In this document: in pieces, positions 50,197 through 59,821 of the stretch
Numbering within the stretch: the stretch's first letter is position 1
Layout of the letters: the number at the start of each line of letters is the position of its first letter
Assembly: GCF_040358985.1 (NCBI RefSeq)
Contig: NZ_CP132932.1
Span: 1,922,001 to 1,986,000 of the forward strand
Direction of reading: 5' to 3'
Source of the DNA: Tunturibacter empetritectus
Lineage (GTDB): Bacteria; Acidobacteriota; Terriglobia; Terriglobales; Acidobacteriaceae
DNA length: 64,000 nt
Notes under the pieces: generated by a model
Seen by the model: the letters and a program-made list of their open reading frames with translations, nothing else
Database searches by the model: none
Told to the model about the DNA's origin: nothing
Made by a program: the position numbers and the translations under genes

Positions 50197-52847
50197 AGAG
50201 GCTGCGTGCGGCGTTGCGACGATTGGTTGGGATGTTTTCTGGCGGGCGGCGGGAGCAGGAGTTTAACAACGAGATGGAAGGGCATCTGCAGATGCACATC
50301 GACGACAAGGTGCGCGCGGGGATGACGGCGGAGGAGGCTCGACGGGATGCGCTGCGGAAGCTTGGCGGTCTGGAGCAGACGCGGCAGGCTTATCGCGAGC
50401 GCGGCACGGCTCCTTTCTTCGAGACGCTGTGGCAGGATCTGCGCTTCGCGGCGCGACAGCTGGTGAAGAATCCGGGGTTCACGATTACGGCGGTGCTGAT
50501 GCTGTCGCTGGGAACTGCGGCGAGTGTTGCGATCTTTGCGTTTGTGGATGCTGCGCTGCTGAAGCCTCTGCCCTACGAGGATCCGCGTACTTTGGTGGAC
50601 GTGACGGAGAGTGTTGCGGTATTTCCGCATGCAAATCTCTCTTATCCCGACTATCTCGACTGGAAGAAGATGAATCACAGCTTTCGTTCGCTGGACGTCT
50701 ACACGGGTGCGGGTTATCTGTTGGATACGCCGTCCGGAGTGGAACCGGTACCGGGGCTGCGAGTGACGGATGGGTTCTTTCACACGCTGGGCGTCGCACC
50801 TTTGCTCGGGCGTGACTTTTACTCGGGAGAGGATCTGCTGAGTGCTCCGCGGACGGTGATCTTGAGTTACTCGGCGTGGCAGACGCGGTTTGGCGGACGG
50901 AAGGATATTGTGGGGCAGGTGGTTTCGTTGAGCGGCACACCGTACACGATTGTGGGGGTGATGCCGGACAGCTTCGAGTTTGCGCCTCGCAACAATGCGG
51001 AGTTCTGGACGACGATGCACGCGGGTGGTTCGAACAGTTGTGATCTAAGGCGCAGTTGCCATTCTCTGGTGGGTGTTGCGCGATTGAAGGACGGCGTGTC
51101 GGTTGCGGCGGCGCTTGCGGATACGAAGGCTATCGCGCAGCAACTGGAACGACAGTATCCCGACTCAAACCGTGGGCAGGGGGCGACAGTGCAGACGCTG
51201 ACGGAGGCGTTTGTTGGCGATATTCGTCCGATTCTGCTTCTTCTCTTGGCGGGGGCGGGTCTGCTTCTCCTGATCGCGTGTGTCAATGTGGCGAGTCTGC
51301 TGCTGGTGCGTTCGGAGAGCCGCAGGCGGGAGATCGTCGTGCGAGGTGCGTTGGGGGCGTCGCCGTTGCGGCTTGTCCGACAATTTGTAACCGAAGGAGT
51401 TTTGCTTGTCCTGGGGAGTACGCTGCTTGGATTGGTCTGTGCGGTCTTTGCCTCGCAGGCTTTGCTGCGACTTATCCCGAAGGACATGCGGCTGCAAATG
51501 CCATATCTTCGCGGGCTGGGGCTGAACTTTCATGCCGTGTGCTTTGCCTTGGCGATTGCGACTCTGGCTAGGGCGATCTTTTCGCTGACGCCGATTGTGC
51601 GACTCTCCTTCGGCGAGATGCGGGAGGGTTTGACGGAGGGTTCGCGGGGGTCGGCGGGTGTGCTTTGGCGGAAGATCGGCGCGAACCTAACTGTACTGGA
51701 GCTTGCGATTGCGACGGTACTTCTGGTGGGCGCCGGGTTACTGGGCAAAAGCTTCTACCGTCTGCTGCATGTCGAGTTGAACTTTCAGCCTGATCACCTG
51801 GCGACGCTTTCGGTCGCTTTGCCGGAGAAGATATATACGAAGGATGAGCAGATCGTGGCAGCACGCAGGCAACTTCTGAATCGCATCGCGGCTCTACCGG
51901 GCGCGACTTCAGTGGCGACGACGAGCACGCTTCCGGTCACATACAACGGCAACACGGAGTGGATACGATTTGTTGGGCGTGAGTACAACGGGGAACATAA
52001 TGAAGTGAATGAGCGCGACGTGACCGCGAACTTCTTCTCGACTTTGAAGACGAAGCTGATTCGCGGGCGTTTCTTTAATCCGGACGAGGATGGGACAAAG
52101 CCTCGTGTTGTGATCATCAATCAGGCTTTTGTGAAGCAGTATTTTTCGGGTCAGGACCCTCTGGGCGCGAGGATTGGCGATACCACGTTGTCGCCGAAGT
52201 CGATCAAGGAGGTTGTTGGGGTGGTGGACGATCTGCGCGAGTCAAAGCTCAATGAGAAGACTCTGCCCGCGGTCTACTATCCCGCGGATCAGAGTCCTGA
52301 TACGGAGTTCAATCTGGTTGTTCGCACGACTCAGGATGAGAAGACGCTACTGCCTACGCTTGTGTCGACGATTCACCAGTTTGACAGAGGGATCGGCACT
52401 TCGGAGGAGTCGACGATGTTTCGTTACATCAATGAGTCGGAGACTGCTTATCTGCACCGGTCGTCGGCGTGGCTGGTGGGAGGATTTGCTGCGTTGGCTC
52501 TGCTGTTGGGGATGATTGGGCTGTATGGGGTGATTGCCTATTCGGTGGGGCAGAGGACGCGGGAGATCGGTGTGCGGATGGCGCTTGGGGCGCAGAGGGA
52601 GATGGTGCAGCGGATGGTGTTGAAGGAGGGCGGGCGGCTGGCCGCGCTGGGGATTGTCGTAGGACTGGTGTGCTCGCTGGCAGCGACCTCGCTGTTGCGC
52701 AGTATGCTGTTTGGCGTGCACTCGTGGGACGTGGGGACGCTGGCTGGGGTGGCTTTGTTGCTCGCTGCGGTTGCTTTGCTTGCGAGTTACGTTCCGGCGC
52801 GAAGGGCGGCGTCGATCAATCCGGTGGAGGCTCTGCGGGCGGAGTAA
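50193..52847 (+). CDS. ADOP-type permease (Acidobacterial duplicated orphan permease)
   Basis: An 884-aa permease. The N-terminal cytoplasmic domain (about 20-70: FNNEMEGHLQMHIDDKVRAGM, EEARRDALRKLGG) defines ADOPs. The FtsX/MacB duplication follows: LRFAARQLVKNPGF with helix 1 (about 82-115), a MacB periplasmic domain, three helices near 345-470, a second periplasmic domain and the closing YGVIAYSVGQRTREIGVRMALG and VPARRAASINPVEALRAE. No ATPase gene is adjacent, as expected for an orphan permease. Expression is coupled to padR by the ATGA overlap. Substrate unknown. Confidence 0.95.
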   Translation: MKRLRAALRRLVGMFSGGRREQEFNNEMEGHLQMHIDDKVRAGMTAEEARRDALRKLGGLEQTRQAYRERGTAPFFETLWQDLRFAARQLVKNPGFTITAVLMLSLGTAASVAIFAFVDAALLKPLPYEDPRTLVDVTESVAVFPHANLSYPDYLDWKKMNHSFRSLDVYTGAGYLLDTPSGVEPVPGLRVTDGFFHTLGVAPLLGRDFYSGEDLLSAPRTVILSYSAWQTRFGGRKDIVGQVVSLSGTPYTIVGVMPDSFEFAPRNNAEFWTTMHAGGSNSCDLRRSCHSLVGVARLKDGVSVAAALADTKAIAQQLERQYPDSNRGQGATVQTLTEAFVGDIRPILLLLLAGAGLLLLIACVNVASLLLVRSESRRREIVVRGALGASPLRLVRQFVTEGVLLVLGSTLLGLVCAVFASQALLRLIPKDMRLQMPYLRGLGLNFHAVCFALAIATLARAIFSLTPIVRLSFGEMREGLTEGSRGSAGVLWRKIGANLTVLELAIATVLLVGAGLLGKSFYRLLHVELNFQPDHLATLSVALPEKIYTKDEQIVAARRQLLNRIAALPGATSVATTSTLPVTYNGNTEWIRFVGREYNGEHNEVNERDVTANFFSTLKTKLIRGRFFNPDEDGTKPRVVIINQAFVKQYFSGQDPLGARIGDTTLSPKSIKEVVGVVDDLRESKLNEKTLPAVYYPADQSPDTEFNLVVRTTQDEKTLLPTLVSTIHQFDRGIGTSEESTMFRYINESETAYLHRSSAWLVGGFAALALLLGMIGLYGVIAYSVGQRTREIGVRMALGAQREMVQRMVLKEGGRLAALGIVVGLVCSLAATSLLRSMLFGVHSWDVGTLAGVALLLAAVALLASYVPARRAASINPVEALRAE

Positions 52848-52882
52848 GGTTCTGCCTAGTTTTTGGCGAACGAGAGGGTGAC

Positions 52883-52955
52883 AAGGGCAACAGCAGATCC
52901 TCTTCGGGGATGCCAACAAAACTGCAACGACAACCGCATAACAAGAACTGCAACG
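52883..52955 (+). repeat. Short intergenic repeat, second family (copy 2)
   Basis: GGGCAACAGCAGATCC, a TCTTC loop, GGGGATGCCAACAAAACTGC, then CAACGACAACCGCATAACA and AGAACTGCAACGGC. Order and motifs match 10228-10270, with a longer 3' part made of AACTGCAACG-like units. The hairpin core is ATCCTCTTCGGGGAT. It lies between the ADOP and S10 peptidase genes. Confidence 0.6.
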
Positions 52956-53019
52956 GCGACGGCTGCTGTAGTGGATATACTGCTGAGACTGGAAGATCTG
53001 CCTATTGGAGAGTGCGAGG

Positions 53020-54696
53020 ATGTCGAGGAATCTGGTTCGGATTGGTGTGTCTTGTGGCGTGTTGCTTGCTTCTGCGATGGCGATGGGAGCGGGACCGCAG
53101 GAGAAGAAAGACAGCGAGAAGAAGAAGGATCAGAAGCTGGTGGTGACAGGAACGCCGGTGGTCGATCCAGCGGAGCCGCCCTCGGACTCGACTACAGACG
53201 GTTCGGTGACGGTGGGTGGGCAGACGATCACTTACCGCGCGGTTGCGGGGACGCTGACGGTGGGATCGACGGATTCGCAGGACGCGATGCTGGGGCTGGA
53301 TGGGAAGCTGCTGCCGGATACGGGAGAGAAGACTCCCGATCCGGAGAAGCCGGAGGAGGCTCCAGCTACGTCGCGGATGTTTTATGTGGCGTACTTCAAG
53401 AAGGATGCGCCTGCGGGACGGCCGGTAACGTTTCTTTATAACGGCGGACCGGGGTCGGCGACGATGTGGCTGCATATGGGCTCGTTTGGGCCGAAGCGCG
53501 TGGTGACGACTGATGCGCAGCATGATGAAGGCGCCCCTTACAAGATCGTCAATAACGATTACAGCCTGTTGGACGTGAGCGATGTGGTTTTTATCGATGC
53601 GCCGGGGACCGGGTTCAGCCGGATTATGGGCAAGGACAAGGAAAAGGCGTTCTGGGGTGTGGACCAGGATGCGCATGCGTTCGACCGGTTCATTCGCAGG
53701 TTTTTGACCAAGTACAACCGGTGGAACTCGCCGAAGTACCTGCTTGGCGAGAGCTATGGGACGCCGCGGAGTGCGGTGCTGTCGGCTGCATTGCAGAATG
53801 TGGATTTGAATGGGATTGTTTTGCTGTCGCAGATCTTGAGCTTCGATAACAGCATCGATGGGCCGAAGTGGAATCCTGGCGTGGATCAAGCTTATGCGCT
53901 GGGTCTGCCTACGTTTGCGGCGAGCGCCTTTTATCATCACAAGCTGCCGACTCAGCCGGCGGCGCTGGAGCCGTTTTTGACTGAGGTGGAGCAGTATGCA
54001 ATTGGCGACTATATGAGTGCGCTGCTGCAGGGGTCGGAGCTGCCGGAGGCCAGGAAGCAGGCGGTGGCGGAGAAGCTGCATCAATATACGGGGCTGCCGG
54101 TGGCGTACCTGATGAGGGCGAATCTGCGGGTGACGGGCGGGGCGTTCAGCAAGCAGCTTCAATTGGACGATGAGACGACGACGGGGCGGCTGGATACGCG
54201 GTACAAGGGGCCGGATCTCGATCCGCTGAGCGCGGATGCGGAGTATGACCCGCAGAGCAATGCGATCTCGTCGGCGTATACGGCGGCGCTGAACCAGTAC
54301 ATGCGGACGGAGTTGAAGTATGGCGAGAACCAGACGTACAAGCCGGGGGCGTATGTGGATCCGGACTTTACGTGGGATCTGCGGCACCAGGCTCCGGGTG
54401 GTCCGCCGGCGAACCAGCAGGAGGGAGGGACGAATGTGATGCCGGACCTGGCGTACACGATGAAGTCCAACCCGAAGATGAAGGTGATGCTGGTGGGTGG
54501 GTACTTCGATCTGGCGACACCGTACTTTGAGGGCAAGTTCGAGATGCACCATCTGCAGATTCCGCAAAAGCTGCAGGCGAATATCAGCTACCACTACTAC
54601 CAGAGCGGGCACATGGTCTATGTGAACGAAGAGGTGTTGAAGCAGTTCCATACGGATGTGGCGGGGTTTATCCGGGGGACTGAGGACGGAAGATAA
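53020..54696 (+). CDS. Exported serine carboxypeptidase-like protein (peptidase S10)
   Basis: A 558-aa exported peptidase. Signal peptide about 1-24 (ASAMAMGAG), then a Lys/Asp-rich linker. The S10 fold is marked by oxyanion NGGPGS (141-146), the nucleophile Ser245 in LGESYGTPR, FIDAPGTGFS, the acid Asp in VGGYFDLATP and the base His in YQSGHMVY. It would trim C-terminal residues from peptides in the periplasm. ATG 53020 follows GGAG at about 9 nt; TTG 53005 is an alternative. The 549-aa frame on the other strand is an artefact of GC bias. Confidence 0.94.
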   Translation: MSRNLVRIGVSCGVLLASAMAMGAGPQEKKDSEKKKDQKLVVTGTPVVDPAEPPSDSTTDGSVTVGGQTITYRAVAGTLTVGSTDSQDAMLGLDGKLLPDTGEKTPDPEKPEEAPATSRMFYVAYFKKDAPAGRPVTFLYNGGPGSATMWLHMGSFGPKRVVTTDAQHDEGAPYKIVNNDYSLLDVSDVVFIDAPGTGFSRIMGKDKEKAFWGVDQDAHAFDRFIRRFLTKYNRWNSPKYLLGESYGTPRSAVLSAALQNVDLNGIVLLSQILSFDNSIDGPKWNPGVDQAYALGLPTFAASAFYHHKLPTQPAALEPFLTEVEQYAIGDYMSALLQGSELPEARKQAVAEKLHQYTGLPVAYLMRANLRVTGGAFSKQLQLDDETTTGRLDTRYKGPDLDPLSADAEYDPQSNAISSAYTAALNQYMRTELKYGENQTYKPGAYVDPDFTWDLRHQAPGGPPANQQEGGTNVMPDLAYTMKSNPKMKVMLVGGYFDLATPYFEGKFEMHHLQIPQKLQANISYHYYQSGHMVYVNEEVLKQFHTDVAGFIRGTEDGR

Positions 54697-54761
54697 GTTT
54701 TCGTTAGGTTGGTGTACCGTCGGATTGAGCGCAGATTCGGAGGCTTTGTTCTACTGCTCGA

Positions 54762-55460
54762 TCAGCTGTGAAAGCCTGTGGTTGGGGAGATTGGAGATCC
54801 GGGGCCGCTAAGAAGCCGGAGAGCTAAGGTAAGAAGTAGAGGCTCTGCCATCCAGAGGGAGTGGTTGCCGAAGCGCGGGGCGCCCCAGGCTCCGACGATG
54901 GCTCCAGCCAGAAAGCAAAGACAGATTAGGCCGAGGTCAAAGGCCTGAGAACGGCCTTTCTCGCGAACTTCCGGCGTGGAGGAAGGAGCGAGTCCGTCGT
55001 AGAGTCCTTCGACTGCATCGCGCAGGTTGCCGGTGATGAAGGTAGAGTTGAAGGCGAATCGGTCAACGCGGCGGAAGCTGGCTACCTGTAGCGCGGCGAC
55101 ATAAGCGATGATGCCGGTGAAGGCCATGTGAGGGAAATCAAGGGGAAGCCAGCCAAGCGCGAAGAGGGAGACGATCTCAAAGGTGAGGCCGATGATGGCG
55201 GCGTGGGTGGCGCGGGAGCGGAGGTGCCGGGAGGTGGTGACGCCTGCGAAGAAGCCCAGGATAGGGATGACATGGGGAATCACTTCGCGCCATTGCTGGC
55301 CAACAACGGCTATACCGAGAAAGATGACGTTGCCTGTCATGGCGTTGGCGAAGACGTGGCCGTGATTGAGGAAAACGACAGCGTCCAGCATGCCACCGGC
55401 GCTGGCGAGGAGTACCGCATCGGTGAGGGAGCTGGGTTGAGGAGTCGTATCGAGAGCCAT
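54762..55460 (-). CDS. DUF1275 (YoaK) family membrane protein
   Basis: A 232-aa membrane protein with six likely helices. Family marks: AGGMLDAVVFLNHGHVFANAMTGNVIFLG, written here as the G-x-x-D-A-x-x-F motif plus FANAMTGN; RHLRSRATH; NSTFITGNLRDAVEG; and the CFLAGAIVGAWGA helix. DUF1275 proteins are predicted transporters of unknown substrate. ATG 55460 was chosen because homology begins at about residue 12; ATG 55505 would add 15 residues and cannot be excluded. Neither has a clear ribosome site. Confidence 0.85.
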   Translation of the reverse strand: MALDTTPQPSSLTDAVLLASAGGMLDAVVFLNHGHVFANAMTGNVIFLGIAVVGQQWREVIPHVIPILGFFAGVTTSRHLRSRATHAAIIGLTFEIVSLFALGWLPLDFPHMAFTGIIAYVAALQVASFRRVDRFAFNSTFITGNLRDAVEGLYDGLAPSSTPEVREKGRSQAFDLGLICLCFLAGAIVGAWGAPRFGNHSLWMAEPLLLTLALRLLSGPGSPISPTTGFHS

Positions 55461-55661
55461 GTGGATCCGGTGGGGGCCAACCCAATGGTATAGGGTGTCT
55501 GGCATGGATCTTGATTGAGAAATCGTACGACCACGCGCCGTTGAAGCGGTAAGTCATGATGGAAGATATGAGTGACTTGTTATCAGATCCCGCATCTTCT
55601 GGGTGCGTTGGCGCGTCTAAAGTTATGCAGAAAGCTAAAATTTGTTGAGGTGATAAGAGTT

Positions 55662-58331
55662 ATGGCGATCAAGTGGGATCGGTTGACGGTGAAGTCGCAG
55701 GAGGCGGTGCAGGCGGCGAGTGGATATGCCGGGGAGAATGGCAATCCGGAGGTGATGCCGCTGCATCTGATGGCGGCGCTGCTGGAGGACCGCGAGGGAG
55801 TGGTGATCCCGGTGCTGGAGAAGATTGGGGTGCCGGTGGAGCAGCTGCTGTCGGGGGTGAATTCGGCAATTACGAAGCTGCCGAAGGTGCAGGGTGGGGG
55901 GCAGCCGGGGCTGTCGAATGCGTTGCAGAAGGTGCTGGAGCAGGGATTCAAGGAGGCGGAGAACTTCAAGGACGAGTATGTGTCGACGGAGCATCTGCTG
56001 CTGGCTTTGTCGAAGGCGAAGAATGACCCGGTGCAGCTGGCGCTGGCGTCTCTGGGCGGGACGCATGAGGCGATCCTGAAGGCGTTGAGTGCGGTGCGCG
56101 GGAGTCAGCGGGTGACGGATCAGAACCCTGAAGGGAAGTTTCAGGCGCTGGAGAAGTATGCGAAGGACCTGACGGATCTGGCGCGGCGCGGGAAGCTTGA
56201 TCCGGTGATTGGGAGGGACGAGGAGATTCGGCGGGTGGTGCAGGTGCTGAGTCGCAGGACGAAGAATAATCCTGTCCTGATCGGCGAGCCGGGCGTGGGC
56301 AAGACAGCGATCGTGGAAGGGTTGGCGAGAAGGATCTTTCTGGGCGATGTGCCGGAGATTTTGAAGAACAAGCGCGTGTGCTCGCTGGATCTTGGCGCGA
56401 TGATCGCCGGGGCGAAGTTTCGCGGAGAGTTTGAGGATCGGCTGAAGGCGGTGCTGAAGGAGATTGAGGAGTCGAACGGCGAGATTATTTTGTTTATCGA
56501 TGAGTTACATACTCTCGTGGGCGCCGGTGCGAGCGAGGGTTCGCTGGACGCGAGCAATATGCTGAAGCCTGCGCTGGCTCGCGGCGGACTGCGGGCGATT
56601 GGCGCGACGACGCTGAGTGAGTACAAGAAGTACATTGAGAAAGATGCTGCGCTGGAGCGGCGGTTCCAGATCGTGTATGTTGGCGAGCCGAACGTCGAGG
56701 ACACGGTTGCGATTCTGCGTGGGCTGAAGGAGAAGTATGAGGCTCACCATAAGGTGCGGATCAAGGACTCGGCGATTGTGGCTGCGGCGGTGCTGAGCCA
56801 TCGTTATATCTCGGATCGGTTTTTGCCGGATAAGGCGATTGACCTGGTGGATGAGGCCGCTGCAGCGCTGGCGATTCAGATTGGCTCGGTGCCGGTGGAG
56901 ATTGATGATCTGGAGCGGAGGGCTACGTCGCTTGAGATTGAACGTGCAGCGTTGAAGCGGGAGAAGGACGCGGGATCGCAGGAGCGGCTGGAGATTGTGG
57001 AGCGTGAGCTGGCCGAGGTGAAGGAGGCGGCGGTTGGGCTGCGTGCGCGTTGGCAGAAGGAGCGCGGCGCGATCGGAAAGATGGCGGAGTTGAAGGAGCA
57101 GCTGGAATCTTTGCGCTTCCAGATGGGCGAAGAGACGCGGAAGGGCAATCTGCAGAGGGCGGCGGAGTTGCAGTATGGCGAGATTCCGAAGCTGGAGGCG
57201 GAGCTGCGCGAGTTGACGGCGGAGCAGGATGCGGCGGTTCGCGAGGATGAGGCGGAGGCGAAGTCGGGCGCAGTTGCCGGCGTGGCGAAGCGGCCTTCAC
57301 GGATGTTGAAGGAGGAGGTCGACGAGGAGGATATCGCCGCGGTGGTGTCGAAGTGGACCGGGATTCCGGTCTCGAAGATGCTGGAGGGCGAGATGCAGAA
57401 GCTGGTGCAGATGGAGGAGCGTCTCCGTGAGCGCGTGGTTGGTCAGGATGAGGCGCTGAGTGTGGTGGCGAATGCGATTCGGCGTTCGCGTGCCGGCTTG
57501 AGCGATCCAAAGCGGCCGATTGGCTCGTTCATCTTTCTTGGGCCCACGGGCGTGGGTAAGACAGAGACGGCGAAGGCGCTGGCGGAGTTTCTGTTCGATG
57601 ACGAGGCCGCGATGGTGCGGATCGACATGAGCGAATACATGGAGAGGCACGCAGTGGCGCGATTGATTGGAGCGCCTCCGGGATACGTCGGGTATGACGA
57701 GGGCGGACAGTTGACCGAGGCGGTGCGGCGCAGGCCATATTCGGTGATCCTGTTTGATGAGATTGAGAAGGCGCATCCGGATGTGTTCAATGTGCTGTTG
57801 CAGGTGCTCGATGATGGGCGGCTGACGGACTCGAAGGGCAGGACGGTGGACTTCAAGAACACTGTTCTGATCATGACTTCGAATGTTGGCGCGGGGCAGT
57901 TGTCGACGGCGTGGGCACAAGGCGAAGAGGGATTTGAAGAGGCGAAGAGCCGCGTGCTGGAGGAGTTGCGTAAGCACTTCAAGCCGGAGTTCCTGAATCG
58001 CGTAGATGACATTGTGATCTTCCATCCGCTGGCTGATGAGCAGCTGACCCATATCGTCGATCTGCGGTTGAAGGATCTGGAGAAGCTGCTGGCGGATCGA
58101 AAGATTACGCTTGAGCTGACCGATGGCGCGAGGAAGGCAATCTTCAAAGCGGGGTATGACCGGGCTTACGGAGCGCGTCCTCTGAAGAGAGCGATTCAGC
58201 GGCTGGTGCAGGACAAGCTGGCGGTGAAGATTCTGGATGGCAGCGTGCTGCATGGCGACCATGTGATGGTGACGGCTGGGAAGAACGCCCTTGAGTTCAA
58301 AGTACAGGGGCGCGAGGTCGCAGTCTCGTAA
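55662..58331 (+). CDS. clpB: ATP-dependent disaggregase ClpB
   Basis: An 889-aa Hsp100 chaperone that pulls proteins out of aggregates with DnaK. Clp_N (about 5-145) is followed by AAA-1 with GEPGVGKT (208-215), the coiled-coil M-domain (about 410-530, heptads of Glu/Lys/Arg), and AAA-2 with GPTGVGKT (627-634), [31 protein letters not shown] and the D2-small domain ending in [16 protein letters not shown] 55662 follows GAGGTG; the longer frame was rejected. No CIRCE element or sigma-32 promoter is evident upstream. A terminator follows. Confidence 0.97.
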   Translation: MAIKWDRLTVKSQEAVQAASGYAGENGNPEVMPLHLMAALLEDREGVVIPVLEKIGVPVEQLLSGVNSAITKLPKVQGGGQPGLSNALQKVLEQGFKEAENFKDEYVSTEHLLLALSKAKNDPVQLALASLGGTHEAILKALSAVRGSQRVTDQNPEGKFQALEKYAKDLTDLARRGKLDPVIGRDEEIRRVVQVLSRRTKNNPVLIGEPGVGKTAIVEGLARRIFLGDVPEILKNKRVCSLDLGAMIAGAKFRGEFEDRLKAVLKEIEESNGEIILFIDELHTLVGAGASEGSLDASNMLKPALARGGLRAIGATTLSEYKKYIEKDAALERRFQIVYVGEPNVEDTVAILRGLKEKYEAHHKVRIKDSAIVAAAVLSHRYISDRFLPDKAIDLVDEAAAALAIQIGSVPVEIDDLERRATSLEIERAALKREKDAGSQERLEIVERELAEVKEAAVGLRARWQKERGAIGKMAELKEQLESLRFQMGEETRKGNLQRAAELQYGEIPKLEAELRELTAEQDAAVREDEAEAKSGAVAGVAKRPSRMLKEEVDEEDIAAVVSKWTGIPVSKMLEGEMQKLVQMEERLRERVVGQDEALSVVANAIRRSRAGLSDPKRPIGSFIFLGPTGVGKTETAKALAEFLFDDEAAMVRIDMSEYMERHAVARLIGAPPGYVGYDEGGQLTEAVRRRPYSVILFDEIEKAHPDVFNVLLQVLDDGRLTDSKGRTVDFKNTVLIMTSNVGAGQLSTAWAQGEEGFEEAKSRVLEELRKHFKPEFLNRVDDIVIFHPLADEQLTHIVDLRLKDLEKLLADRKITLELTDGARKAIFKAGYDRAYGARPLKRAIQRLVQDKLAVKILDGSVLHGDHVMVTAGKNALEFKVQGREVAVS

Positions 58332-58354
58332 CAACTTGTCCCCGGCGTAACGAG

Positions 58355-58386
58355 ATGGCCCGCCTGCAATGGCGGGCTATTCTTTT
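58355..58386 (+). terminator. Rho-independent terminator after clpB
   Basis: ATGGCCCGCC pairs with GGCGGGCTAT around TGCAAT (7-bp GC core, 58358-58364 with 58371-58377), followed by TATTCTTTT. It starts 24 bp after the clpB stop codon. Confidence 0.85.
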
Positions 58387-58494
58387 GTCGTATTGCGACG
58401 GAGGTTTTCACAGACTATGCGCGAGTTCAGGACGTGGAGTGAAGGATAGCGCTGGTTCGATTCGGCTAGTGTCACTGTTTGATAGAGTGAGAGC

Positions 58495-59796
58495 GTGACG
58501 GCAAAGACAGTGGGCAACTCCAGCGTGGGCACGCGCAGCAGACGGCTGCTTCTTTTTGTGGTGTGCAGCCTTCTTCTTGCGAATGTGGTTCAGTGGGGGA
58601 TCTGCCGCGCGCTGCATCTGGGAAACCCTGGCAGCATCAAGGATGACGTCGCTAAGTTTCTGCACGTGCGGCAGTGGACCGACTCGTGGTTGCCGATGAT
58701 GAAGTCACTTGATTACTTCGACGCGAATCCTACGAAGCCGATCTATGCGGCTCCCCTGTACGACACGCTGATCTATTCGCTGGCGAGTGAGTTGCCGTTG
58801 GTTGCATTGCGCAGGCTTGGCGTGGGTGATGCGGCGATGCTTCGTTTGCTGGCTGTGTTTTCCTGGTTCTCGGTGGTTGGGGTTGCGGCAGTGTCGCTGG
58901 CGATGGGGCGCAGACTGTTGCGGAGGCGCGGCGCGGATCTGAGTTGGATGGATGTTCTTGCGGTGGTGCTTGCTTGTCTGGGGTGTTATCCGTTGTTGAA
59001 GGGATACGCGTTGGGGAATGCTCAGACGATGCTTTCGTTTGGATTTGCGGTGATGCTTTACCTGTGGACGTCGGGGCGGGAGCGCGAGGCGGGTGTTGTG
59101 GCGGCGCTGCTTGCGTTTGTGAAGCCTCAGTATGTGCTGCTGCTCGTGTGGATGGTGGTGCGCAGGCGATGGGGTGCTGTGTGGGCGTTCCTGGTCTGTT
59201 CCGGTGTTTTGGTGGCGATGTCGGTGGCGGTCTTTGGCTGGCACAATAATCTCGACTATGTGGGTGTGCTTGCGAGCTTGAGCCATAAGGCGCAATCGCA
59301 CTATGCGAATCAGTCGATGTTCGGGACGTTGAATCGCATGATCTTCAACGGCGAGAACATGGGATACACGCCGCATGTTTATACCCCTTACGTTGCGTGG
59401 GTGTACCGTGCGACGGTGCTGACGTCGCTGGTGCTGGTAGGTGGGGTGCTGCTGTTTCCGTGGAGGAAGATGAGGGGATCGACGGCGGATATCGCTGCGA
59501 TGGGGCTGGCGTCGGTGGCGGCGTCGCCGATGGCGTGGGAGCATCACTACGGCATTGTGTTCGGGATCTTTGCGTGGTTCTGGTTTGCGTATGGGTGCTG
59601 GGAGAGCAAGAAGCCGTGGTTGTGGGGGCTGTCGTTTTTTCTTTGCGCCAACTTTCTGGCGGCGACTAATCTGCTGGCAGACAAGTCCGGATGGAATGTG
59701 CTGCAGTCGTACATGTACTTTGGAGCGCTTCTGTTGCTTGTGTTGTTGATGCAGCTGGCACGTCGTGCGGAAGTTGACGAAGCCATTGCTGCGTAA
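58495..59796 (+). CDS. GT87 (DUF2029)-like membrane glycosyltransferase
   Basis: A 433-aa polytopic membrane protein with about ten to eleven helices. Motifs of the GT-C type DUF2029 family are seen: an early soluble loop with DANPTKPIYAAPLYDTLIY, GYALGNAQTMLSFGFAVML, AFVKPQYVLLLVWMVVRRR and PMAWEHHYGIVFGIF, where the H-H-Y stretch is conserved in GT87 mannosyltransferase-like enzymes. It likely uses a polyprenyl-phosphate sugar. GTG 58495 lies shortly after GTGAGAG. It opens the envelope-glycan cluster and is convergent with the next membrane gene. Confidence 0.85.
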   Translation: MTAKTVGNSSVGTRSRRLLLFVVCSLLLANVVQWGICRALHLGNPGSIKDDVAKFLHVRQWTDSWLPMMKSLDYFDANPTKPIYAAPLYDTLIYSLASELPLVALRRLGVGDAAMLRLLAVFSWFSVVGVAAVSLAMGRRLLRRRGADLSWMDVLAVVLACLGCYPLLKGYALGNAQTMLSFGFAVMLYLWTSGREREAGVVAALLAFVKPQYVLLLVWMVVRRRWGAVWAFLVCSGVLVAMSVAVFGWHNNLDYVGVLASLSHKAQSHYANQSMFGTLNRMIFNGENMGYTPHVYTPYVAWVYRATVLTSLVLVGGVLLFPWRKMRGSTADIAAMGLASVAASPMAWEHHYGIVFGIFAWFWFAYGCWESKKPWLWGLSFFLCANFLAATNLLADKSGWNVLQSYMYFGALLLLVLLMQLARRAEVDEAIAA

Positions 59797-59821
59797 CTTC
59801 TACCTGCTGACTCGCGCGAGA

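Noticed and set aside
53002-54651. 549-aa minus-strand open frame opposite the S10 peptidase
   Set aside because: Arg/His/Leu-rich, without motifs, and exactly opposite a gene with a full S10 catalytic set; a product of GC bias.
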